Positions 1-5,528 of a stretch of DNA of 5,528 nt are shown one piece after another. The position numbers and the translations under genes are program-made. Source of the DNA: an uncultured Streptococcus sp. GTDB taxonomy: Bacteria > Bacillota > Bacilli > Lactobacillales > Streptococcaceae. Every line of letters starts with the position of its first letter. Position 1 is the first letter of the stretch. The notes beneath the pieces were generated by a model that worked only from the letters and a program-made list of their open reading frames with translations, was not told the origin of the DNA and ran no database searches. The stretch spans positions 1 to 5,528 of the forward strand of contig CAKPXD010000098.1 in NCBI GenBank assembly GCA_934201655.1, in the 5' to 3' direction.

Positions 1-1484
1 GTGTAAAGGCTATTGACGACCAAACTATCCAATATACCTTGACTCACCCAGAAACTTACTGGAACTCAAAAACAACTGCGACTATTCTGTTTCCAGTAAA
101 TGCAGACTTCTTGAACTCAAAAGGGGATGATTTCGGTAAAGTGGATCCAGCAAATATCTTGTATAATGGTCCATTTATTCTCAAATCATTCACATCTAAA
201 TCTGTCATGGAATACAAGAAAAATCCAAACTATTGGGATGCAAAAAATGTATTCGTAGATGAAGTGAAGTTGACTTACTACGATGGAAGCGACCAAGATG
301 CCTTGGCACGTAACTTCATGGAAGGAGTTTACAGCTACGCACGTCTCTATCCAAATAGTTCGAGCTTTGAAGGAATTAAGGAAAAGAATAAAGATAATAT
401 TATTTACAGCATGCAAGATGCGACATCCTACTATTATAACTTTAACCTAGATAGACAATCTTATAACCATACTTCAAAAACAACTGATGCTGAAAAGACA
501 GCCCAACAAGAAGCAGTTTTGAATAAATCATTCCGTCAGGCTATCAACTTTGCCTATGACCGTACTGCTTATGGTGCCCAATCTCAAGGGGAAGAAGGAG
601 CAACTAAGATTATCAGAAACTTGCTCGTTCCACCATCATTTGTAACACTTGATGGTAAAGATTTTGGTGATGTCGTAGCTTCTAAGATGGTCAATTACGG
701 TCAAGTATGGCAAAATATGAACTTCGCTGATGCCCAAGATGCTTACTACAATGCCGATAAGGCCAAAGAAGTCTTTGCTCAAGCCAAGAAAGAATTGGAA
801 GCCAAAGGTGTTCAATTCCCAATTCACCTGGATTTACCGGTTGACCAAACCTTTAAGAAGGGGGTGTTAGAGGCAAGTTCTTTCAAACAGTCTATTGAAT
901 CTGTTCTAGGTGCAGATAATGTCGTTATCGATATTCAAATGCTTACTACTGAGGAAATGGATAGTATTGGTTATCTAGCGAATACAGCTGCACAAAAAGA
1001 CTATGACCTTTATAACGGTGGTTGGGGACCAGACTACCAAGACCCATCAACTTACCTCGATACTCTTAGCTTAACAAGTGGTGGCTCACTACAAAACCTC
1101 GGTTTGGAACCAGGAGCAACCAATGCTAAAGCAACAGCTGTTGGTTTGGATGTCTATACTAAGATGTTGGAAGAAGCCAATGCTGAACAAGATTTGAACA
1201 AACGTTATGATAAATACGCTGAAGCACAAGCTTGGTTGGTGGATAGCTCTCTAGCAATTCCAAACGTTTCTAAAGGTGGAACACCTACATTGAGAAAAAC
1301 AGTTCCATTCTCTGCCGCCTTCTCTCAAGCTGGTAATAAGGGTGTTGAATCCTACAAATACGTGAAATTGCAAGATAAGATTGTCACAACAGCTGAGTAT
1401 GAAGAAGCTAGACAAAAATGGCTGAAAGAAAAAGAAGAATCTAATAAAAAAGCCCAAGAAGATTTTGCTAAACACGTTAAGTAA
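1..1484 (+). CDS. aliB: Oligopeptide ABC transporter substrate-binding lipoprotein, AliB-like (5' partial)
   Basis: This is the C-terminal part (about 493 residues) of a family 5 extracellular solute-binding protein (SBP_bac_5), which captures oligopeptides at the cell surface for the Ami-type permease. The frame is open to the left edge, with the first full codon at position 3 (reading VKAIDDQTIQYTL), so the TTG at 39 is internal. Streptococcal AliA/AliB proteins are about 650 residues, so roughly 160 are missing, including the expected lipoprotein signal peptide and lipobox. Visible family features are the early VKAIDDQTIQYTL segment, the domain text around 530-570 (FRQAINFAYDRTAYG), the GGWGPDYQDPSTYLDTL block near 1018-1068 and a charged, Lys/Glu-rich C-terminal tail ending KHVK. 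The product class is well supported. AliB rather than AliA or AmiA is inferred mainly from the recalled neighbourhood with metB. A strong terminator follows 17 nt after the stop, so it probably ends its own transcript. Confidence 0.87.
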   Translation, partial: VKAIDDQTIQYTLTHPETYWNSKTTATILFPVNADFLNSKGDDFGKVDPANILYNGPFILKSFTSKSVMEYKKNPNYWDAKNVFVDEVKLTYYDGSDQDALARNFMEGVYSYARLYPNSSSFEGIKEKNKDNIIYSMQDATSYYYNFNLDRQSYNHTSKTTDAEKTAQQEAVLNKSFRQAINFAYDRTAYGAQSQGEEGATKIIRNLLVPPSFVTLDGKDFGDVVASKMVNYGQVWQNMNFADAQDAYYNADKAKEVFAQAKKELEAKGVQFPIHLDLPVDQTFKKGVLEASSFKQSIESVLGADNVVIDIQMLTTEEMDSIGYLANTAAQKDYDLYNGGWGPDYQDPSTYLDTLSLTSGGSLQNLGLEPGATNAKATAVGLDVYTKMLEEANAEQDLNKRYDKYAEAQAWLVDSSLAIPNVSKGGTPTLRKTVPFSAAFSQAGNKGVESYKYVKLQDKIVTTAEYEEARQKWLKEKEESNKKAQEDFAKHVK

Positions 1485-1501
1485 TCAGTCTATTCAACAG
1501 G

Positions 1502-1535
1502 AAAAACGATAGTTTCTCAGGAAGTTATCGTTTTT
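1502..1535 (+). terminator. Intrinsic terminator of aliB
   Basis: AAAAACGATA (1502-1511) pairs perfectly with TATCGTTTTT (1526-1535). The stem continues inward through two G-T wobbles and three more pairs to a TCAG tetraloop (1517-1520), giving about 15 pairs. The T run forms the 3' arm and tail. The matching A run on the 5' side means the hairpin could also terminate transcription from the other strand, but no gene is seen converging on it. Confidence 0.88.
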
Positions 1536-1536
1536 A

Positions 1537-1553
1537 TATAGTTTGAAACTATA
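1537..1553. promoter_or_regulatory. MET-box: predicted MetR/MtaR (LysR-family) operator for metB
   Basis: TATAGTTTGAAACTATA is a perfect palindrome with 8-bp arms around a central G. It matches the MET-box consensus described by comparative genomics for the streptococcal methionine regulator MetR/MtaR (TATAGTTT-n(a)-AAACTATA, recalled). It contains the T-N11-A core typical of LysR-type regulators (T1539 to A1551). Its centre (1545) lies about 65 bp upstream of the predicted transcription start near 1610, the usual place for a LysR recognition site at an activated promoter. The regulator gene is not in the window. Confidence 0.85.
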
Positions 1554-1594
1554 ACTAGCTCTTGAAAACAAGAAAACGAAGGATCCAAAATAAG

Positions 1595-1603
1595 TGGTAC
1601 AAT
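1595..1603 (+). promoter_or_regulatory. Extended -10 promoter of the metB operon
   Basis: TGGTACAAT provides a TG extension plus a TACAAT hexamer (1598-1603). The hexamer 17 bp upstream (1575-1580, AACGAA) is a poor -35 box, which fits a promoter that depends on an activator bound at the MET-box. The predicted start near 1610 leaves a leader of about 20 nt before the ATG at 1630, too short for a T-box or SAM riboswitch. GGAGG at 1619-1623 is a good ribosome-binding site 6 nt before that ATG. Confidence 0.7.
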
Positions 1604-1629
1604 AGTTACTATAGATTTGGAGGTAAAGT

Positions 1630-2724
1630 ATGAGCAAATCATTTCACATCAACACAATTTTAGCCCAAGCAGGTATCAAGTCAGATAAAGCGACAGGTGC
1701 TTTGGTTACACCTATTCACTTTTCAACGACCTATCAACATCCAGAATTTGGTCAATCAACTGGATTTGACTATACCCGCACCAAAAACCCAACTCGTAGC
1801 AAGGCAGAGGAAGTTTTGGCAGCTATTGAATCAGCCAAGTATGCTTTGGCGACTAGTTCAGGTATGTCTGCGATTGTGTTAGCCTTTAGCGTTTTTCAAG
1901 TAGGAAGCAAGGTTTTGGCTGTCCGTGACCTTTACGGTGGCTCTTTCCGCTGGTTCAATCAAGTGGAGCAGGAAGGACGTTTCCACTTTACCTATGCAAA
2001 CACAGAAGAAGAGCTAATTGCCGAGCTAGAAAAGGATGTGGATGTACTTTATATCGAAACACCAACCAACCCTTTGATGTTGGAATTTGATATTGAAAAA
2101 TTGTCAAAATTAGCTCATGCTAAGGGTGCTAAAGTTGTCGTCGACAATACCTTCTATAGCCCGATTTACCAACGTCCAATTGAAGATGGAGCAGATATTG
2201 TCCTTCATTCAGCGACAAAATACCTTGCAGGCCATAATGATGTTCTAGCTGGTGTAGTTGTGACAGATAATGCTGATTTGTACGAAAAACTCTTTTACAA
2301 TCTCAACACGACAGGGGCTGTTTTGTCACCATTTGATAGTTATCAATTGATTCGTGGTCTTAAAACATTGTCACTTCGTATGGAGCGCTCAACAGCTAAT
2401 GCTCAAGAAATCGTAGCCTTTTTGGAACAATCACCTGCAGTCAAAGAAGTTTTGTATACAGGTCGTGGGGGAATGATTTCCTTTAAAGTGGCAGATGAAA
2501 AACGTATCCCTCATATCTTAAATACTTTGAAAGTATTCTCTTTTGCTGAAAGTCTGGGTGGTGTTGAAAGTCTAATTACCTACCCAACCACTCAAACGCA
2601 TGCAGACATTCCTGCAGAGGTTCGTCATTCTTATGGACTGACCGATGACCTTTTACGCTTGTCTATTGGTATTGAGGATGCTAGAGACTTGATTGAAGAT
2701 TTGCGTCAAGCTTTGGAAGGATAA
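1630..2724 (+). CDS. metB: Cystathionine gamma-synthase / MetI-like Cys/Met-metabolism PLP enzyme
   Basis: This cytosolic PLP enzyme (364 aa) condenses an O-acylhomoserine with cysteine to give cystathionine, the first step of transsulfuration towards methionine. Family marks seen: YTRTKNPT at 48-55 (Tyr48 and Arg50, phosphate contacts from the neighbouring subunit), SSGMSA at 76-81, DLYGGS at 100-105 (Tyr102 stacking on PLP), ETPTNP at 143-148, VVDNTF at 170-175 (Asp172, pyridine nitrogen) and SATKYLAGHND at 194-204 with Lys197 as the Schiff-base lysine; the Cys/Met-metabolism PLP signature is intact. The tail carries the SLGGVESLITYP and LLRLSIGIED blocks. It is shorter than the common 380-400 aa: VLYTG at 274-278 runs directly into RGGMISF, without the usual P-G-L-x-S-H-P loop. 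I recall the same compact form in Bacillus subtilis MetI, which also has O-acetylhomoserine thiolyase activity, so that activity is possible here. The ATG at 1630 follows a strong GGAGG. It is first in an operon under a MET-box. Confidence 0.93.
   Translation: MSKSFHINTILAQAGIKSDKATGALVTPIHFSTTYQHPEFGQSTGFDYTRTKNPTRSKAEEVLAAIESAKYALATSSGMSAIVLAFSVFQVGSKVLAVRDLYGGSFRWFNQVEQEGRFHFTYANTEEELIAELEKDVDVLYIETPTNPLMLEFDIEKLSKLAHAKGAKVVVDNTFYSPIYQRPIEDGADIVLHSATKYLAGHNDVLAGVVVTDNADLYEKLFYNLNTTGAVLSPFDSYQLIRGLKTLSLRMERSTANAQEIVAFLEQSPAVKEVLYTGRGGMISFKVADEKRIPHILNTLKVFSFAESLGGVESLITYPTTQTHADIPAEVRHSYGLTDDLLRLSIGIEDARDLIEDLRQALEG
2715..2721 (+). promoter_or_regulatory. Ribosome-binding site of the MalY/PatB gene, inside the end of metB
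   Basis: GGAAGGA sits within the last codons of metB, 7 nt before the ATG at 2729. It decides the start of the second gene: an in-frame TTG at 2693 lies well inside metB and would add 12 residues unlike the family N-terminus. The placement suggests that ribosomes finishing metB re-initiate on the next gene. Confidence 0.8.
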
Positions 2725-2728
2725 GACT

Positions 2729-3895
2729 ATGGGGAAATATGATTTTACGACTTTGCCCAATCGTTTTGGACATCATACCTACAAATGGAAAGAAGCAGAG
2801 ACTGACCGTCAAGTATTGCCGGCCTGGATTGCTGACATGGACTTTGAAGTCTTACCTGAGATTCGTCAGACTGTCCATGACTATGCTGAGCAATTAGTCT
2901 ATGGCTATACCTATGCTAGTGATGGCTTGATTGAAGCCGTTCAAAACTGGGAGGAAAAACATCATGGTTATCGCTTTGATAAGGATGCTCTTGTCTTTAT
3001 CGAAGGGGTAGTGCCAGCTATTTCAACAGCCATTCAAGCCTTTACTAAAGAAGGTGAAGCGGTTCTGATTAACACACCGGTTTATCCTCCTTTTGCTCGA
3101 AGTATTAAGCTCAATAATCGTAGACTAATCACCAACTCTCTAGTAGAAAAAGACGGGCTTTTTGAGATTGACTTTGAGCAATTGGAGAAAGACTTTGTCG
3201 AAGAAGATGTGAAACTCTACGTTCTCTGCAATCCTCATAATCCTGGTGGACGCGTTTGGGAGAAAGAAGTTTTAGAAAAGATTGGGCAACTTTGTCAAAA
3301 ACATGGGGTCTTGCTGGTATCTGATGAGATTCACCAAGATTTAGCCTTGTTTGGAAACAAGCACCAGTCATTCAACACGGTAAATGAAGATTTTAAAGAA
3401 TTTTCACTGATTTTAAGCAGTGCTACCAAGACCTTTAACATTGCTGGGACGAAGAATTCCTACGCTATTATCGAAAATCCTAAGTTGAGACTTGCTTTCC
3501 AAAAGCGCCAGCTGGCTAATAATCAACATGAAATCTCAGGTTTGGGATATTTGGCAACAGAAGCTGCCTATCGATATGGTGAAGATTGGTTGACAGAACT
3601 CAAAGAACTGATTGAGACACACATCAATTATGTAGTGGATGTATTTGGCAAAGGAACTAAAATCAAGGTCATGAAACCTCAAGGGACCTATCTCATTTGG
3701 CTTGATTTTTCAGCATATGATATTAGCGATGAAGAGCTAAGAAAGCTCTTAAGAGACGAAGCCAAAGTTATCATGAATAGAGGCTTGGACTTTGGTGAAG
3801 AAGGAGCCTTTCACGCTCGTCTCAATGTAGCCATGCCAACATCTATTTTGGAAGAAGTCTGCCAACGAATCATTGCCACTTTTTCAAATCTTTAA
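2729..3895 (+). CDS. patB: MalY/PatB-family PLP C-S lyase (probable cystathionine beta-lyase)
   Basis: This is a fold-type I aminotransferase-like enzyme of 388 aa, the usual MalY/PatB length. Family members cleave cystathionine to homocysteine, pyruvate and ammonia, and many also release H2S from cysteine. Seen in the sequence: N-terminal LPAWIADMDF (30-39) and YGYTY (58-62), both typical of MalY/PatB; TPVYPPF (116-122, Tyr119); NPHNPGGRVW (168-177, Asn171); SDEIHQDL (198-205, Asp199 for the PLP ring nitrogen); SSATKTFNIAG (230-240) with Lys234 as the PLP lysine; and ARLNVAMP (363-370), whose Arg364 should bind the substrate carboxylate. The gene begins 4 nt after metB stops, so the two are co-transcribed and probably translationally coupled. 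Following MetB, it supplies the next transsulfuration step; this pairing favours cystathionine beta-lyase over a true aminotransferase, although annotations often say class I/II aminotransferase. The symbol patB is a family name and is also used for an unrelated pneumococcal drug exporter. A terminator follows immediately. Confidence 0.9.
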   Translation: MGKYDFTTLPNRFGHHTYKWKEAETDRQVLPAWIADMDFEVLPEIRQTVHDYAEQLVYGYTYASDGLIEAVQNWEEKHHGYRFDKDALVFIEGVVPAISTAIQAFTKEGEAVLINTPVYPPFARSIKLNNRRLITNSLVEKDGLFEIDFEQLEKDFVEEDVKLYVLCNPHNPGGRVWEKEVLEKIGQLCQKHGVLLVSDEIHQDLALFGNKHQSFNTVNEDFKEFSLILSSATKTFNIAGTKNSYAIIENPKLRLAFQKRQLANNQHEISGLGYLATEAAYRYGEDWLTELKELIETHINYVVDVFGKGTKIKVMKPQGTYLIWLDFSAYDISDEELRKLLRDEAKVIMNRGLDFGEEGAFHARLNVAMPTSILEEVCQRIIATFSNL

Positions 3896-3899
3896 AAAC

Positions 3900-3938
3900 T
3901 AGCCTTTTAGGAGAAAAGTCTTCCTAGAAGGCTATTTT
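3900..3938 (+). terminator. Intrinsic terminator of the metB-patB operon
   Basis: TAGCCTTTTAGGAG (3900-3913) pairs with TTCCTAGAAGGCTA (3921-3934) over 14 positions, including two G-T wobbles, around a 7-nt loop. A short TTTT tail follows (3935-3938). The hairpin begins 4 nt after the patB stop codon. The tail is short, so some read-through into the next gene is possible. Confidence 0.82.
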
Positions 3939-3952
3939 CATAGGCGAAAATA

Positions 3953-3961
3953 TGGTATAAT
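3953..3961 (+). promoter_or_regulatory. Extended -10 promoter of the SNF2-family gene
   Basis: TGGTATAAT is a consensus extended -10 element (TG, one base, TATAAT at 3956-3961). No good -35 box is visible; the expected position falls in the T tail of the preceding terminator. Predicted transcription starts near 3968, leaving a leader of roughly 20 nt before the ATG at 3987, with no room for a structured regulatory leader. No MET-box is seen here, so this unit is probably not under methionine control. Confidence 0.78.
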
Positions 3962-3986
3962 TAAGAGATAAAGTAAAGGGGAAACT

Positions 3987-5528
3987 ATGGCTAAATTGAT
4001 TCCAGGGAAACTTCGGATGGAGGGAGTAGAACTCTACGAAACTGGTCAGATTGAAATCATTAAAGAACAAGACCATCGCATCTATGCGCGTGTAGCGGAA
4101 GAAGAAATTCGTTATAGTTTAGACGATGACTTGATTTTTTGTGCATGTGATTTTTTCAAAAAAAGAGGTTACTGTGTTCATTTAGCAGCTCTAGAATATT
4201 ACTTAAAGAATGATCAACTAGGACAGGAAATCTTACTCAATCTGGAGGCTAATCAGGAAGAGAAGGAGACTGTTGAGACACAGGTGACTTTCGGAGGAGA
4301 ATTCTTGAAGTCTATCCAAGTTCCGCGGCAATCCAACATCTATCGGCTTTCTGCTCAAGGTCAGGTGGAAGCAGGAACCAATCGCATTATCTGGACTTTA
4401 AGAATTTGTCTTGCTCAGCAAGACAAATTTTATGTGATTAGGGATATCCCTCTTTTCTTAAAAATCATAGAGTTTGCCAAACCTTACATGATAGGAAAGC
4501 ATTATGAGCCTTCATTAAGACTTGAACAATTTGATAAAGCCAGTCAAGAAGTCTTAAATTTCTTATTAGGTTTGGTTGAAGAGAAGATTGATTACAATAT
4601 TTTTTTCCCAAATCAAGGACGACATCTCTATTTCCCTAAAACCTTTTTTGAGCAGGGGGCTAGTCTACTGATGGGATTAGACGCCTTTCAGTTTGACCAC
4701 CAACTTTCAAGTTATCATCATCTTCTCTTCCAAGACTTTGATGGCCAAGCAAGTTTGTTTTCATTTAGAATTGAAGAAAAATCCAACTATTTTGAAATGG
4801 AAATTTTCGAACAGACAGGGCTTAATTTCTTTTACAGGGGACAAGTATTATTCTACAAGGGGAATTTTTTCCTGATGACGAAAAAACAGGCAAGTTTATT
4901 AGATGCGCTTAGAAAAGTTCCTTTAGACAATGGTGGCAAAAAAAGCTTACAGTTTGATACTCGTGATCGAGATCTTTTAGCTTCGACCTTGTCACAGTTT
5001 AAATGCTTAGGAAAAGTAGAGGCTCCTGATTCACTACAAATCCAATCCTTCCGTCCGTCTTTTTACATGGATCGTGAAGAGGATGGTTCTATTCGATTAG
5101 ATATGCAATTTCAATATGAAATTTGCCTAGTAACCAATCGTAATGAACTAGAGAACCTCCCTTTTGCTAGTGATATTCAATTGGAAAAACAGATTTTTCA
5201 GTTGGCTCTATCAGCAGGTTTTGAAGCGGATTTTCGTTCGTGGCGTCAAAGTTTGAAAGCAGAAGCTGTCCATGCATTCTTTCAGGAAGTATTACCAGCC
5301 TTTGCAGCACTTGGAGAATTAAAGATTTCAGAGAGCATGCAAGATCTTTATCAGATTCAAAAACCTCAAGTTCAGGTATCATCCAAGGGAAGCCTTTTAG
5401 AGATTCAATTTGATTTTCAGGATATTGATCAAGAAGAAATCAATCGAGCAATGAAAGCCTTAGTTGCCAAGCAAGATTATTATATTTCTTCCTCTAACCA
5501 GGTCTATTATTTTGATGAACAGACAAAA
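3987..5528 (+). CDS. SNF2-family DNA helicase/ATPase, N-terminal half with SWIM zinc finger (3' partial)
   Basis: The frame is open for 514 codons with no stop before the right edge. The ATG at 3987 follows an AAAGGGGAA ribosome-binding site, and an in-frame TAA at 3969-3971 excludes earlier starts. Residues 52-65 form a SWIM-type zinc finger, C-x-C-x8-C-x-H (Cys52, Cys54, Cys63, His65), preceded by an ARVAEEEIRYSLDDDLIFCACDF-like context usual for this finger; SWIM domains bind DNA or protein partners. From about residue 100 onward is a poorly conserved mixed alpha/beta region that fits the bacterial SNF2-associated domain. I see no signal peptide or membrane segment, so it should be cytosolic. 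The recalled streptococcal homologue at this place is about 1,030 aa with the SNF2 ATPase and helicase C-terminal domains in the second half, which here would lie past the window, so no Walker motifs can be checked. The helicase assignment therefore rests on the SWIM finger, overall likeness and gene order. Its biological role is not established; it has its own promoter. Confidence 0.8.
   Translation, partial: MAKLIPGKLRMEGVELYETGQIEIIKEQDHRIYARVAEEEIRYSLDDDLIFCACDFFKKRGYCVHLAALEYYLKNDQLGQEILLNLEANQEEKETVETQVTFGGEFLKSIQVPRQSNIYRLSAQGQVEAGTNRIIWTLRICLAQQDKFYVIRDIPLFLKIIEFAKPYMIGKHYEPSLRLEQFDKASQEVLNFLLGLVEEKIDYNIFFPNQGRHLYFPKTFFEQGASLLMGLDAFQFDHQLSSYHHLLFQDFDGQASLFSFRIEEKSNYFEMEIFEQTGLNFFYRGQVLFYKGNFFLMTKKQASLLDALRKVPLDNGGKKSLQFDTRDRDLLASTLSQFKCLGKVEAPDSLQIQSFRPSFYMDREEDGSIRLDMQFQYEICLVTNRNELENLPFASDIQLEKQIFQLALSAGFEADFRSWRQSLKAEAVHAFFQEVLPAFAALGELKISESMQDLYQIQKPQVQVSSKGSLLEIQFDFQDIDQEEINRAMKALVAKQDYYISSSNQVYYFDEQTK

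Noticed and set aside
39..41. TTG codon as the start of the peptide-binding protein gene
   Set aside because: The same frame is open to the left edge and the 12 codons before it read VKAIDDQTIQYT, a family-conserved segment. There is no ribosome-binding site, so it is an internal codon of a truncated gene.
186..416. Minus-strand frame of 76 codons inside aliB, and similar ones at 636-827 and 1251-1475
   Set aside because: They are antisense to a clearly conserved coding sequence, have no ribosome-binding site or recognisable domain, and look like chance open frames.
1537..1553. MET-box palindrome as a second terminator hairpin
   Set aside because: It is AT-rich with essentially no loop, and no T tract follows; the exact match to the known operator and its place at -65 explain it better.
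1485..1629. Riboswitch, T-box leader or streptococcal BOX/RUP repeat in the aliB-metB gap
   Set aside because: The predicted leader is only about 20 nt, no T-box or SAM-aptamer sequence is visible, and the rest of the gap is accounted for by terminator, operator and promoter.
1697..1882. Alternative + strand frame of 61 codons inside metB
   Set aside because: It lies in another frame over highly conserved metB sequence and has no start signal.
2693..2728. TTG at 2693 as the start of the MalY/PatB gene
   Set aside because: It would overlap metB by 32 nt, lacks a fitting ribosome-binding site and adds residues absent from the family; the ATG at 2729 has a good GGAAGGA site.
3129..3371. Minus-strand frame of 80 codons inside patB
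   Set aside because: It is antisense to conserved PLP-enzyme coding sequence and has no supporting signals.
4693..4875. Short + strand frame and a minus-strand frame (5167-5382) within the SNF2-family gene
   Set aside because: Both overlap the long uninterrupted 514-codon frame and lack promoters or ribosome-binding sites; the long frame carries the SWIM motif and explains the region.

Overview
The window looks like a chromosomal segment of a low-GC Firmicute, most likely a Streptococcus of the mitis/pneumoniae group. The evidence is an AliB-type oligopeptide-binding protein, extended -10 promoters (TGnTATAAT) without good -35 boxes, AT-rich codon use, and the gene order aliB / metB / MalY-PatB aminotransferase / SNF2 helicase, which I recall from pneumococcal genomes. 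The species cannot be fixed from the sequence alone. All four genes are on the + strand.

Region by region: (1) 1-1484 is the C-terminal three quarters of an oligopeptide ABC-transporter substrate-binding lipoprotein (aliB); its start lies upstream of the window. (2) 1485-1629 is a compact intergenic region with a strong intrinsic terminator, then almost directly a perfect 17-bp palindrome matching the streptococcal MET-box (MetR/MtaR, LysR-family regulator), then an extended -10 promoter. (3) 1630-3895 is a two-gene operon: a short-form, MetI-like cystathionine gamma-synthase (metB) and a PLP C-S lyase of the MalY/PatB family, separated by 4 nt. (4) 3896-3986 holds a second terminator and an extended -10 promoter. 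(5) 3987-5528 is the N-terminal half of a large SNF2-family protein with a SWIM-type zinc finger; it is open to the window edge and its ATPase domains lie beyond.

Together, metB and the C-S lyase can carry out transsulfuration from cysteine and an activated homoserine to homocysteine, the methionine precursor. The MET-box, centred about 65 bp before the predicted transcription start, suggests activation by a LysR-type methionine regulator. The upstream peptide-binding protein offers another route to amino acids, but a terminator separates it from the operon. The SNF2 gene is a separate transcription unit with no evident metabolic link.

I see no mobile element, CRISPR array, RNA gene or BOX/RUP repeat. 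The content is mostly ordinary core genome; the most interesting signal is the regulatory architecture between aliB and metB.
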